Assembly: GCF_000807925.1 (NCBI RefSeq)
Contig: NZ_JRVC01000002.1
Location: 1 to 64,000, forward strand
DNA from: Novosphingobium subterraneum
GTDB lineage: Bacteria > Pseudomonadota > Alphaproteobacteria > Sphingomonadales > Sphingomonadaceae
Direction of reading: 5' to 3'
Length of the DNA: 64,000 nt
A model generated the notes under the pieces. It was not told the DNA's origin. It was given only the letters and a program-made list of their open reading frames with translations, and did not search any database. A program made the position numbers and the translations under genes. This document shows positions 29,201 to 37,516 of this stretch, in pieces (position 1 is the first letter of the stretch; every line of letters begins with the position of its first letter).

Positions 29201-30487
29201 GTGAGCGAAAACCAGGCTTCTTTGACCGCTGGCGGCAACAGCGTGGACATGCCGATCAAGAGCGGCACCATCGGGCCGGACGTCATCGACATCCGCAAGC
29301 TCTATGGCCAGACGGGCATGTTCACCTATGACCCGGGCTTCACTTCGACGGCAAGCTGCGACAGCGCACTGACCTACATCGACGGTGATGAGGGCGTGCT
29401 TCTGCACCGCGGTTACCCGATCGGCCAGTTGGCCGAGCATTCGTCGTTCATGGAAGTGAGCTACCTGCTGCTTAACGGCGAACTGCCGAGCCAGCAGGAA
29501 CTTGCGGACTTCAGCCGCACGATCACCCGCCACACGATGCTGCACGAGCAGCTTGCCACGTTCTATCGCGGCTTCCGTCGCGATGCGCACCCGATGGCGA
29601 TCATGTGCGGCGTCGTCGGCGCGCTCTCGGCGTTCTACCACGACAGCACCGACATTGCTGACCCGACGCATCGCAAGATCAGCTCGCACCGCCTGATCGC
29701 CAAGATGCCGACGATCGCGGCGATGGCCTACAAGTATTCGGTTGGCCAGCCCTTCGTCTATCCGGACAACAAGCTGTCCTATACCGGCAACTTCCTGAAG
29801 ATGACTTTCGGCGTTCCGGCCGAAGAGTACGAAGTGATCCCTGCTGTCGAGAAGGCAATGGATCGCATCTTCATCCTTCATGCCGATCACGAGCAGAACG
29901 CTTCGACCTCGACCGTCCGTCTGGCCGGTTCCTCGGGCGCCAATCCGTTTGCCTGCATCGCGGCAGGCATCGCCTGTCTGTGGGGCCCGGCGCACGGCGG
30001 CGCGAACGAAGCCGCGCTCAACATGCTCAAGGAGATCGGGACCCCCGATCGCATCCAGCACTACATCGACCGCGCCAAGGACAAGAACGATCCGTTCCGC
30101 CTGATGGGCTTCGGTCACCGCGTCTACAAGAACTACGATCCGCGCGCGACCGTCATGCAGCAGACCGTGCGCGAAGTGTTCGACGCGCTGAAGGTCAACG
30201 ATCCGCTGTTCGAGACCGCCCTGCGCCTCGAGGAAATCGCGCTCAGCGATCCGTACTTCGCGGAGAAGAAGCTGTTCCCGAACGTGGACTTCTACTCGGG
30301 CATCATCCTTTCGGCGATTGGCTTCCCGACGACGATGTTCACGGTGCTCTTCGCCCTCGCCCGTACCGTGGGCTGGGTCGCACAGTGGAACGAAATGATC
30401 AGCGATCCTGGCCAGAAGATCGGACGTCCGCGCCAGCTCTACACCGGCCCGACGCAGCGCGACTACGTGCCGCTGAGCGAACGCTGA
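29201..30487 (+). CDS. gltA: Citrate synthase (type II)
   Basis: This is the first enzyme of the citric acid cycle, condensing acetyl-CoA and oxaloacetate. The 428-residue protein has the catalytic histidine segments [13 protein letters not shown] and [15 protein letters not shown] and the aspartate in [10 protein letters not shown], the layout of hexameric Gram-negative citrate synthases. It starts with GTG, preceded by GGAGG. The last 60 bases of the gene are duplicated 116 bases downstream (see the repeat entries). Confidence 0.97.
   Translation: MSENQASLTAGGNSVDMPIKSGTIGPDVIDIRKLYGQTGMFTYDPGFTSTASCDSALTYIDGDEGVLLHRGYPIGQLAEHSSFMEVSYLLLNGELPSQQELADFSRTITRHTMLHEQLATFYRGFRRDAHPMAIMCGVVGALSAFYHDSTDIADPTHRKISSHRLIAKMPTIAAMAYKYSVGQPFVYPDNKLSYTGNFLKMTFGVPAEEYEVIPAVEKAMDRIFILHADHEQNASTSTVRLAGSSGANPFACIAAGIACLWGPAHGGANEAALNMLKEIGTPDRIQHYIDRAKDKNDPFRLMGFGHRVYKNYDPRATVMQQTVREVFDALKVNDPLFETALRLEEIALSDPYFAEKKLFPNVDFYSGIILSAIGFPTTMFTVLFALARTVGWVAQWNEMISDPGQKIGRPRQLYTGPTQRDYVPLSER
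30428..30487 (+). repeat. Direct repeat copy 1: 3-prime end of gltA
   Basis: This 60-base segment encodes the citrate synthase C-terminus including the stop. It recurs at 30544-30603 with only two mismatches (58 of 60 identical). Confidence 0.93.
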
Positions 30488-30496
30488 GGCGTGAGA

Positions 30497-30550
30497 GGCG
30501 CGGCCGCACTTTTCGTGCCGGTTTCTCGAGAGAAACCGGATGGCCGCGCC
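30497..30550. repeat. Long imperfect hairpin between gltA repeat copies
   Basis: Outer arms GGCGCGGCC (30497-30505) and GGCCGCGCC (30542-30550) flank inner arms CCGGTTTCTC and GAGAAACCGG (30518-30539) separated by GA. The right outer arm overlaps the start of repeat copy 2. There is no T-tract. It could act as the gltA 3-prime stabiliser or terminator, or be the core of a small palindromic mobile repeat. Confidence 0.7.
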
Positions 30551-30603
30551 GGCTCTACACCGGCCCGACGCAGCGCGACTGCGTGCCGCTGAGCGAACGC
30601 TGA
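30544..30603 (+). repeat. Direct repeat copy 2: duplicated gltA 3-prime end
   Basis: This is the non-coding second copy of the gltA terminal 60 bases, with an A-to-G change at its eighth base and another at its 38th base. The 116-base offset is not a multiple of three, so it is not an in-frame extension of gltA. Confidence 0.93.
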
Positions 30604-30630
30604 TCGATTGAGAAACAGGAAAGGGCGACG

Positions 30631-30822
30631 ATGGCGACAGTTCTCAGGATTTTCGGCATCGTCGCCCTTCTCATGGGCGGCTTGTGGATCGGACAGGGGC
30701 TGGGCCTGATCATGTGGCCGGCATCGAGCTTCATGCTCGCCCAGACACAATGGGCCTATATCGGCGCAGGCTTGATGCTGATCGGCGCGCTTGCAATCTG
30801 GCGCGCATCGCGGCGTGGCTGA
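30631..30822 (+). CDS. Small two-helix membrane protein
   Basis: The protein is 63 residues long with two predicted membrane helices (VLRIFGIVALLMGGLWIGQGLGL and WAYIGAGLMLIGALAIW) joined by a short loop and ending in a basic tail (RASRRG). AGGAAAGGG lies upstream of the ATG. The function is unknown. It ends three bases before the stop of the convergent kinase-like gene. Confidence 0.65.
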   Translation: MATVLRIFGIVALLMGGLWIGQGLGLIMWPASSFMLAQTQWAYIGAGLMLIGALAIWRASRRG

Positions 30823-30825
30823 GCG

Positions 30826-32205
30826 TCAGCCCGCTGCGGTTGCCTGCGCGGCAGTGTCAGCCGGCAACAACAGCACGAATTTCGCGCCGCCATCTGGCGC
30901 CTGCTGGACAGTGAGATCGCCTCCCATCGCGCGTGCCAGTCTGCGCGAGATATAGAGGCCCAGTCCGCTGCCGCCATCGCCACTGCGACCAAGGCGCTCA
31001 AATTTCTCGAAAACCTTTTCGGCGTGCTCCTGAGCAATGCCCTGCCCCTGGTCCAGTACGGTGATCCAGGCGAACTCCCCATCGATGCCGCAATCGACCT
31101 CGACCCGGGTATGTTCAGGCGAGTACCTCACGGCGTTGCCGATGAGGTTGAGGAGAATTTGCAGCACGCGGCGGAATTCCGCGATGGCTGGCGCTGCCAC
31201 ATCGGGCGCGGGGAGTACGAACGCAATGCCCCGTTCCTGCGCCCGCACGCCGAGGATGCCTGCTGCGCGCCGTGCACAATCTACAAGATCGATGTGATCG
31301 GGAGCAGGTGCAAAGCCTTCATCTTCCACCGTCTCAAGGTCGGCAAGGTCTTCGACCAGAGACAGCAGGTGCCGCCCCGCCTCTGCAATATCGCCGGCGT
31401 ACCCTACGTACTGTTCTGCCAATGGACCGGCGAGGCGTGTCCGGATGGTTTCGGCATTGGCCACGATCCGGTTGATTGGCAAACGCAGTGCCGGCGCCAG
31501 CTTGCGCCCCAGCAATCCCTTCCAGTCTGGCTGTGGGAGGGGTTCCGGCGCAGCAGCGACAGCCTTGGCCGGGACATTGATCAACACAGTCTCTGCTACG
31601 AGGAGCAGTTCGAACCCCCCGGCACGCAACGGAAGAATGCGCGTCTTCCACACACGGGACGAGCCGGGTACGGCCACCCGGGCTTCGTCAAGCAATCGCC
31701 AGTGCAGCGGTTGGCGGTGTGCATTGCCTTCAAGCGTTACGAAATCGGTCCAGTATTTGCCAAAGCCTTGCTGCAGGCCCGATGCGAGGTCGGCAAGATC
31801 GCCCGCCGTTACAGAACCCGATACGATGCGCTGCTCAGCGTCCAGAACAATGTGCGCCTCGGCCAATTGGCGGACCAGTGCTTCATCGGCGGATGCGGCT
31901 TCATCGCCCTGCCAGGCGTCCGAGGCGACCTTCCAGTCGCTGATCTCGATTCTTGTGCCCGCCCCATCGGGGATGGCGCGCGCCGAAAACGAAAGCGGTT
32001 GCCCTTCGTCCGTCACAGTCATGGCGGCACCCAGGGTCGCTCCCGCCATTCGCGCACGACGAACCAGCGACAGGAGTCCGGGCAGCGCAATCACTCCGGG
32101 GTACCCCCCGCCCAGCCGAACCTGCAGCGCCGCAAGGATCTCGTCGGACTCGACCAGACGGTCCGCACTGTCGCAGCGGGCGCTGATTAGACCTGCGGTG
32201 GTCAC
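30826..32205 (-). CDS. Histidine-kinase-like protein lacking the phospho-accepting histidine
   Basis: The 459-residue soluble protein has a PAS-like N-terminal half, then a dimerisation segment and a well-kept HATPase domain: N-box NLIGNAVRYSP, DQGQGIA and GSGLGLYISRRLA. The region aligning with the kinase H-box reads LAPALRLPIN (about 236-245), so the invariant His and Glu are Pro238 and Ala239, while the later proline remains. Autophosphorylation at the usual site is therefore impossible. It may be a pseudokinase that binds ATP and scaffolds or modulates partners. It is the last gene of a four-gene minus-strand operon. It starts with GTG preceded by AAGGTG. Confidence 0.85.
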   Translation of the reverse strand: MTTAGLISARCDSADRLVESDEILAALQVRLGGGYPGVIALPGLLSLVRRARMAGATLGAAMTVTDEGQPLSFSARAIPDGAGTRIEISDWKVASDAWQGDEAASADEALVRQLAEAHIVLDAEQRIVSGSVTAGDLADLASGLQQGFGKYWTDFVTLEGNAHRQPLHWRLLDEARVAVPGSSRVWKTRILPLRAGGFELLLVAETVLINVPAKAVAAAPEPLPQPDWKGLLGRKLAPALRLPINRIVANAETIRTRLAGPLAEQYVGYAGDIAEAGRHLLSLVEDLADLETVEDEGFAPAPDHIDLVDCARRAAGILGVRAQERGIAFVLPAPDVAAPAIAEFRRVLQILLNLIGNAVRYSPEHTRVEVDCGIDGEFAWITVLDQGQGIAQEHAEKVFEKFERLGRSGDGGSGLGLYISRRLARAMGGDLTVQQAPDGGAKFVLLLPADTAAQATAAG

Positions 32206-32229
32206 GGGGACACCTTCATCTGCTGATCG

Positions 32230-33204
32230 CTATCCGAACGCTTCGCGACGCATCAGGGAAGACGCCAGCATCGCCGCAGCTGCATCAGGTACGATCTGAT
32301 CGATGCCATCGGGCAAGCTGGTCTGCGGATGAAGCGCGGCGAAAGTGGTCACCAGATTCGTGCGGTCAGCTCCTGCAGCCGACAGTGCGAGAGCCATTCG
32401 CGCCATCTGACTTTCGGTCGTGCACATGATCGCCATCTCGCGCGACATGCCCGCTCCCGATGCAAGGGTCGATAGAAAGAGCGCAATGCCCGCAGTATCA
32501 ATTTTCAGACCGCAGCCTGAATCTCCGGCCAATTGGCCAATGACGTGATCGAGAAGTTCAAGACGCGATGCCGCAGTCATCCGTTGCTGGCGCAGCGTGC
32601 TTTCTGCCGCCCCGGCAGCAGCCAGTCCGGATGGGTCCTCGGCAACATAGGCCTGCATCGTCATCAATGCGATATGATGAAGGTCGCCCGGAAGTTCCGA
32701 AAGCGGAATCTGCATGCGTCGCATCAATTGCCCGAATCGCGCCTGCGCCGCGAGCAGGTTCATTCCGCGCGCGGCAAGATCGGGATCGCGCGAAGCGATG
32801 ATGTCTTGAAGCAGGGGGGTAAGCACAGGATCCAGTCCGAGCCTGCCCTGCACCTTCTCGGTGAGTTGCCACTCCACGGCCAGCATGTGCAGATGATTCA
32901 ACAGGGCCTGGTTGCCGGCGAGCATATCCGCCAGGCCATCGCTCGCCTCCCGCGCCCAAGCGGCAGAATTGTCATGACCCGCAGCCTGGCCGACCGCTTG
33001 CACAAGCTGCCGGGCAAGATCGGACAGCATGCCCCGGACCCGGGCAATGATCTCGTCGCTGAAGATCGAGTTATCGTCGTTCCGGAGAAGATGCTGAAGG
33101 ATCGGCCCCATGTGAATCATGACCTGATCGGCATGAGCGAGGTCATCGCGCAGAAGCGCCTCTATCGCGCCGGGATCGGGGGTGAAAGGTACGGTCAGTG
33201 CCAT
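32230..33204 (-). CDS. Unrecognised helical protein in the pseudo-signalling operon
   Basis: A 324-residue, almost entirely alpha-helical soluble protein with no signal peptide or membrane segment. The N-terminal part (ALLRDDLAHADQVM, HMGPILQHLL) and the C-terminal part (LELLDHVIGQLAGDSG, LFLSTLASGAGMSREM) suggest a helical repeat. The C-terminal region faintly recalls the alphaproteobacterial DUF2336 group, but I cannot confirm it. It sits nine bases after the membrane protein gene and 24 bases before the kinase-like gene, so it is co-transcribed and probably functions with them. Confidence 0.7.
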   Translation of the reverse strand: MALTVPFTPDPGAIEALLRDDLAHADQVMIHMGPILQHLLRNDDNSIFSDEIIARVRGMLSDLARQLVQAVGQAAGHDNSAAWAREASDGLADMLAGNQALLNHLHMLAVEWQLTEKVQGRLGLDPVLTPLLQDIIASRDPDLAARGMNLLAAQARFGQLMRRMQIPLSELPGDLHHIALMTMQAYVAEDPSGLAAAGAAESTLRQQRMTAASRLELLDHVIGQLAGDSGCGLKIDTAGIALFLSTLASGAGMSREMAIMCTTESQMARMALALSAAGADRTNLVTTFAALHPQTSLPDGIDQIVPDAAAAMLASSLMRREAFG

Positions 33205-33213
33205 AAGTTGCTC

Positions 33214-34503
33214 TTACGGCCGACTGGTTAACTGCGAGTTAGGCGATCTCTCGGTTGCTGGCGATCTTCCGAGCTGAAGCAACAGTAGGCAGGTGCCGAG
33301 GAGCGCCAGAACGGCAAGTCCGATCGTCGCATCGAATGGCAGCGCCACGCTGACGATGGCGAGCAACAAGCCAAACACCAATCGATCTTCCAGCCAGGCG
33401 GAACGGGGGAAACGCGGCAAGGCAAGGCGCACAAGGCGCGCTCCGCCGACAAGCAGGATCGGGGTGAACCAGTTGAGTCCAAATGGAATCGCGCTGGTGT
33501 AGGGCAACTCGCTGCGCCACGCGGCCAACGTCACCAGTCCAGCGTCGACAATGAGATGGAACAGGGCCACGGCCTTGCGTTCAAGACCCGACGCCAGGAG
33601 CGAATCACGCTCCACCTGCCCCATGAGGCTGGCCACGCGCTCCACCAGCCAGGATAACCCGACAAGCAGGAACCCGGTGGCGGCGTTGCCAAGCCAGCCA
33701 AGGCCCAGACCGAGCAGCCCCAGTATCCCGGCAGCAAGTCCGATCAACGCAGGCCGGGTTCCTGCATGAAGCATGGCTGGACCGAACCTGCGGACGAAGG
33801 CCATGGCCAGCAGCACCCCCGGAGACCCCTCCGCCGCGTCACCGGTAGCCGTATGCAGCCGCAGCCACTGGCGTTCTGCGGCATGGGCTTCTGGCTCGCT
33901 GCGGACCATGGTCCAGCGGCCATCTCCCAGCATGGCGGCAGATACACCGCGCAAAGGCAAGCGGGCCTGAACGGCGAGGCGCAGCAGCGCCGATTGCGCG
34001 TTCCATTCGGGCGGCAGGTCCGCGAGGCCTGCAGCGATCCGTCCCGGAAAGCGCATTGCTCCGGCAAATGCGTGGTTGATGTCGATGCGCTCGAACCCGA
34101 GCGGCAAGGCGCTTTCCGCTGGAAGGGTGAGGACACCCGGCCCTGCCTCGATCAGATCCCGAAACACATCGGGCATGGCGATCAATCCATCACCCACGAC
34201 GATCACGTCGTCTTCGGGCGCGAGCAATGGCACGAGTGCGCGTGCGGTCGCTACGACATGAAACTGCGCTCCGCCTGCCTCGACAACATGCTGAAGCGCA
34301 ACCAGCTCGCCACTGATCCCCTCGGCCATGACCACAAGGCGTTTGGCGCCCAGCGAGAGGGCCAGTCCGATCTGGTGGCGTAATAGCGAGCGTCCGCCTA
34401 TTGGCAGATACCCGCGCAGCCCCGAAGGCGTCGTCGCCGACGCACCCGCAGCCTGCGCCGGATGGGAAGTTTCAATCAGGGAAAGAACCGCGACCCGCAA
34501 CAA
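33214..34503 (-). CDS. Nucleotidyltransferase-like domain fused to an integral membrane domain
   Basis: This is a 429-residue protein. Residues 1 to about 225 look like a Rossmann-type NTP-transferase/MobA-like fold: LPIGGRSLLRHQIGLALSLGAKR, a central VIVVGDGL, and FERIDINHAFAGAM. Residues from about 230 form roughly five to seven membrane helices (LIGLAAGILGLLGLGLGWL, FLLVGLSWLV, FGLLLAIVSVALPF, GLAVLALLGTCLLLL). The layout resembles bifunctional inositol-phosphate cytidylyltransferase/CDP-alcohol phosphotransferase proteins, but the aspartate-rich CDP-alcohol motif is not visible, so the membrane part may be degenerate or different. It is co-transcribed with the Hpt-like and kinase-like genes. 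Confidence 0.72.
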   Translation of the reverse strand: MLRVAVLSLIETSHPAQAAGASATTPSGLRGYLPIGGRSLLRHQIGLALSLGAKRLVVMAEGISGELVALQHVVEAGGAQFHVVATARALVPLLAPEDDVIVVGDGLIAMPDVFRDLIEAGPGVLTLPAESALPLGFERIDINHAFAGAMRFPGRIAAGLADLPPEWNAQSALLRLAVQARLPLRGVSAAMLGDGRWTMVRSEPEAHAAERQWLRLHTATGDAAEGSPGVLLAMAFVRRFGPAMLHAGTRPALIGLAAGILGLLGLGLGWLGNAATGFLLVGLSWLVERVASLMGQVERDSLLASGLERKAVALFHLIVDAGLVTLAAWRSELPYTSAIPFGLNWFTPILLVGGARLVRLALPRFPRSAWLEDRLVFGLLLAIVSVALPFDATIGLAVLALLGTCLLLLQLGRSPATERSPNSQLTSRP

Positions 34504-34573
34504 TTGCCTCCTGTCGCACCATCGTAGGGACTGGCGACGGTCGTGCCAAGGCGGACCGCGGTCGTATCGGGGA

Positions 34574-34879
34574 TTAAGGTTCTATCGCCAAGTCGGCCAG
34601 CATCTGGCGAAGGCGACGAAGAATCGCCGGATCGCCGGGGGCACCGTCCAGCGCCTCCTCCGCAAGGTCGATCAGGCCTTCGGCGTGGAAGCTTGCCGCA
34701 AGGCCTTTCAAACGCAAGGCAGCAACGTGCCAGTTGCCATCGCAGCGGGCCCGACCAAGTAGATCTACCTGCCGCTCGGCACTTTCGATGAATGCCGCGC
34801 GCAGTTCGCGCACGAGTTCGGGATCGTGCCCGGCAGCAGCGGCGAGGTTTGCGTCAAGGGAGGCGCCTTCGTAGGCCAT
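34574..34879 (-). CDS. Hpt-like protein lacking the phospho-accepting histidine
   Basis: The 101-residue helical protein aligns well with histidine-phosphotransfer domains: an opening like LDANLAAAAGHDPELVRELRAAF, then GNWHVAALRLKGLAASF and LIDLAEEAL. In active Hpt proteins the key segment is A-H-x-L-K-G; here it is A-L-R-L-K-G, so leucine replaces the histidine. It probably keeps the four-helix fold as a docking partner instead of a phosphate carrier. It is the first gene of the four-gene operon ending with the kinase-like protein, and lies opposite the coiled-coil gene starting at 34951. Confidence 0.75.
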   Translation of the reverse strand: MAYEGASLDANLAAAAGHDPELVRELRAAFIESAERQVDLLGRARCDGNWHVAALRLKGLAASFHAEGLIDLAEEALDGAPGDPAILRRLRQMLADLAIEP

Positions 34880-34903
34880 GTGAAAGCGCTACGGGCCGAA
34901 GCG

Positions 34904-34918
34904 TTAAGGCGGGGTTTA
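34904..34918. promoter_or_regulatory. Near-consensus CtrA-type site
   Basis: TTAAGGCGGGGTTTA matches the CtrA motif TTAA-N7-TTAA at seven of eight fixed positions. It lies in the 71-base divergent gap between the Hpt-like operon and the coiled-coil gene. A few such near matches are expected by chance in a window of this size. Confidence 0.3.
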
Positions 34919-34950
34919 TGGATGGGTCGAAATCGTGATATGACAGCGTC

Positions 34951-37506
34951 ATGAACGGGGGAAGACGGATCATTCCGATCGATGGCGTCAATGAGGACGC
35001 CGGTGAGGCAACCATGGCCGGGCCAACTGCGCCCGACGATCCCGGTCTGGCATATGTGCCTCCAGCTTTCCTTGAAAAAGCGTCTGCAAGCGATTGGGAT
35101 AGCTCTGAAATGCCTCCGCCTGACAAGGCTTGGCCGGTGCTCCTGCTGGCCGGTGGGGTGATCGCGGGTTGGACGGCTTTCTTCGTATGGGCCGTGATCC
35201 TTGCGCAGCCGGCACCCGCGTCCGCACAGCAATGGGCATGGTGGTCAACGCAATGGAGCGTGCCTGTCCTGCTTGTGCTCGTCCTGCTCCTGGTGGTCAT
35301 GCGTACAAGCCGGCGGGAAGCGGCCCGCTTCGCCGATGCGGCGCGTCTGCTTTCGAACGAATCGGCCGACCTTGAAAGGCGCCTCGTCTCGATCAACACC
35401 GAACTCGCGCTGGCCCGCGACTTCATGGCCGCGCAAGGCCGCGACCTCGATTCGCTGGGACGGATTGCGGTCGATCGCCTTTCGGGCAGCGCCTCACAGC
35501 TTGATGGGCTGATCAGCAGGAACGGTACGCAGATCGACAGGATCGCCGAAGTTTCAGCAGCCGCTCTCGACAACATGGAGAAGCTGCGTGGACAGCTGCC
35601 GGTCATTGCCAATGCCGCCAAGGACGTAACCAACAACATCGGCAATGCCGGACGTACCGCGCATCTGCAGCTTGAAGAACTGGTCTCGGGCTTTCAGCGC
35701 CTCAACGAGTTCGGCCTTGCGAGCGAACGGCAGGTCATGTCGTTTCGCGACCGGGTCGACATTGCTCTTGAAGGCTTTGCCAAGGCTTCCGAAGACCTCG
35801 GCCTTCTTGCCGAGAATCGCTTCGACGCGCTGACGCAGCGCAGCGCCGATCAGGCAGCCCTGGCAGCCGATGCGGAGCAGGCTGCCCTTGCGGCTTGGCG
35901 GGAGCGCAGCGATGCGCATTCGGCATCCCTCAAGGAAACTCTCGCCCAACTCGGCGAGGCGCACGAGGGACTCATCGCGGACTCGGCCGGACGTCTGGCA
36001 CGCTTCGAGGAGGCCGCGCGTTCGCTCACCGCAATGCTCGAAATCCAAGGCCGCGACCTTGACGAACAGCTGGCGCGCAGGCGGGCATCTGCCGAAGCTG
36101 GCGCTGCGGAACAACGCGTGGCTCTCGAAAAACGTCTGGCGGAAATTGACGAAGCCGTTGCCGAGCGCCGCTCTGCGATGGAGCGAGCCGCCGCTTCTGC
36201 TGCCGAAGCTTTGGCGTCCAAGCTGGCCGAGCTTGACCAAGCGATCGAGGCACAGCGCAGGACCCAACTTGTCGAGGCGGAGAATCTCGCCTCCAGATGC
36301 GAGGAAATCGGAAGCAAGGTCAGTGCTTTCTCCGAAGTACTTCGCAACTCTGGTGAACAAGGCGCGCAGACAGCATCCCAGGTCGACCAAGCAATGGCCG
36401 ACCTTAATGCGCGGTTGGGTGAAATGCGCCACGCGCTTTCGGGCACGGACCTGCAGATCGGTGAATTGACCGACTCCGCCGTAAGGCTTCTCGAACTGAT
36501 CCAAGCCGGTGGCGACCACACGCGCACCCAGATTCCGGAAGCCCTGCGCAGCACCGAGGCCGGGCTCAAGGGTCTGGAGGACCGCGTGTTCACTTTGCGC
36601 GATACCTTGCGCGAGGCAGGCGACGGTGGGCGCAGCCTGGCCGAAACCGTTGGGTCTGCTCGCAATGAAGTTTCCAGCACGATCAAGGAATTGCAGAAGG
36701 CGCAGAAGACACTGTCCGAGCAAACGGCCGAGCGCGAGAAGCAACTCGATGCGTTGCGAGAGGTGCTGGCAGGGGTGCGCGCGGAAAGCGATGCGCTTTC
36801 GCGTGACATCGAGAGCCGGCTTTCGGGAGCAATTGGCAGCTTGAACGAGGCTGCGGCCAAGGCTGGCGAAGACCTGCGCGCCAGCACTGCGGGTGAAATC
36901 GAAGGCTTGGCCGAAAGGCTTGGCGAACAGAGCAGCGCTGCCATTGCGCGCGTGCTTCAGGGGCGCGCGGCCGAACTTGTCGGTCGCCTGGAGGAAGCCA
37001 TCGATGCTGCCGCGGCAGCAAGTCGCGACACCGCAATCCAGATGCGTGACCAGTTGGCCAAGGTTGATGAACTGGCCGGCAATCTGGAGGCGCGGGTCGA
37101 TCGGGTTCGCGAAAAGGCAGAGGAAAAGGTCGATAACGACTTTGCCCGTCGTGCCGCCTTGATCACGGAATCGCTGAATTCGTCAGCCATCGACATCGCC
37201 AAGGCGCTTTCGACGGATGTCTCGGAAACCGCTTGGGCATCGTACCTGCGCGGGGACCGCGGCATCTTTACGCGCCGCGCCGTTTCGCTGCTGGAGAGTG
37301 CCGAAGCAAAGGCGGTTCAGGCGCATTATGAAGCCGAAAGCGAATTCCGCGAACACGTGAACCGCTACATACACGACTTCGAATCCATGTTGCGCCAGTT
37401 GCTTTCCACGCGTGACGGTAACGCTCTGGGCGTTACGTTGCTCTCGTCCGACATGGGCAAGCTCTATGTCGCACTGGCGCAGGGGATTGAGCGCCTGCGT
37501 ACCTGA
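34951..37506 (+). CDS. Large membrane-anchored coiled-coil protein, TipN-like architecture
   Basis: An 851-residue protein with a short cytoplasmic N-terminus, two membrane helices (about 61-83, VLLLAGGVIAGWTAFFVWAV, and about 103-117, VPVLLVLVLLLVVM), a very long charged coiled-coil (roughly 120-740, rich in Ala, Glu, Arg, Leu and Gln) and a conserved-looking C-terminal globular end (DRGIFTRRAV, HVNRYIHDFESMLRQLL, GVTLLSSDMGKLYVALAQ). This size and layout are those of Caulobacter TipN, a pole and division-site landmark; identity is inference. An alternative ATG at 35014 has a better ribosome-binding site (GAGG). It diverges from the pseudo-signalling operon. Confidence 0.8.
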   Translation: MNGGRRIIPIDGVNEDAGEATMAGPTAPDDPGLAYVPPAFLEKASASDWDSSEMPPPDKAWPVLLLAGGVIAGWTAFFVWAVILAQPAPASAQQWAWWSTQWSVPVLLVLVLLLVVMRTSRREAARFADAARLLSNESADLERRLVSINTELALARDFMAAQGRDLDSLGRIAVDRLSGSASQLDGLISRNGTQIDRIAEVSAAALDNMEKLRGQLPVIANAAKDVTNNIGNAGRTAHLQLEELVSGFQRLNEFGLASERQVMSFRDRVDIALEGFAKASEDLGLLAENRFDALTQRSADQAALAADAEQAALAAWRERSDAHSASLKETLAQLGEAHEGLIADSAGRLARFEEAARSLTAMLEIQGRDLDEQLARRRASAEAGAAEQRVALEKRLAEIDEAVAERRSAMERAAASAAEALASKLAELDQAIEAQRRTQLVEAENLASRCEEIGSKVSAFSEVLRNSGEQGAQTASQVDQAMADLNARLGEMRHALSGTDLQIGELTDSAVRLLELIQAGGDHTRTQIPEALRSTEAGLKGLEDRVFTLRDTLREAGDGGRSLAETVGSARNEVSSTIKELQKAQKTLSEQTAEREKQLDALREVLAGVRAESDALSRDIESRLSGAIGSLNEAAAKAGEDLRASTAGEIEGLAERLGEQSSAAIARVLQGRAAELVGRLEEAIDAAAAASRDTAIQMRDQLAKVDELAGNLEARVDRVREKAEEKVDNDFARRAALITESLNSSAIDIAKALSTDVSETAWASYLRGDRGIFTRRAVSLLESAEAKAVQAHYEAESEFREHVNRYIHDFESMLRQLLSTRDGNALGVTLLSSDMGKLYVALAQGIERLRT

Positions 37507-37516
37507 GTTTGCGCCT

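Noticed and set aside
29980-30603. Plus-strand open frame running from inside gltA through the duplicated gltA end
   Set aside because: It is out of frame with gltA, has arginine-rich shadow composition, and is explained by the 60-base duplication.
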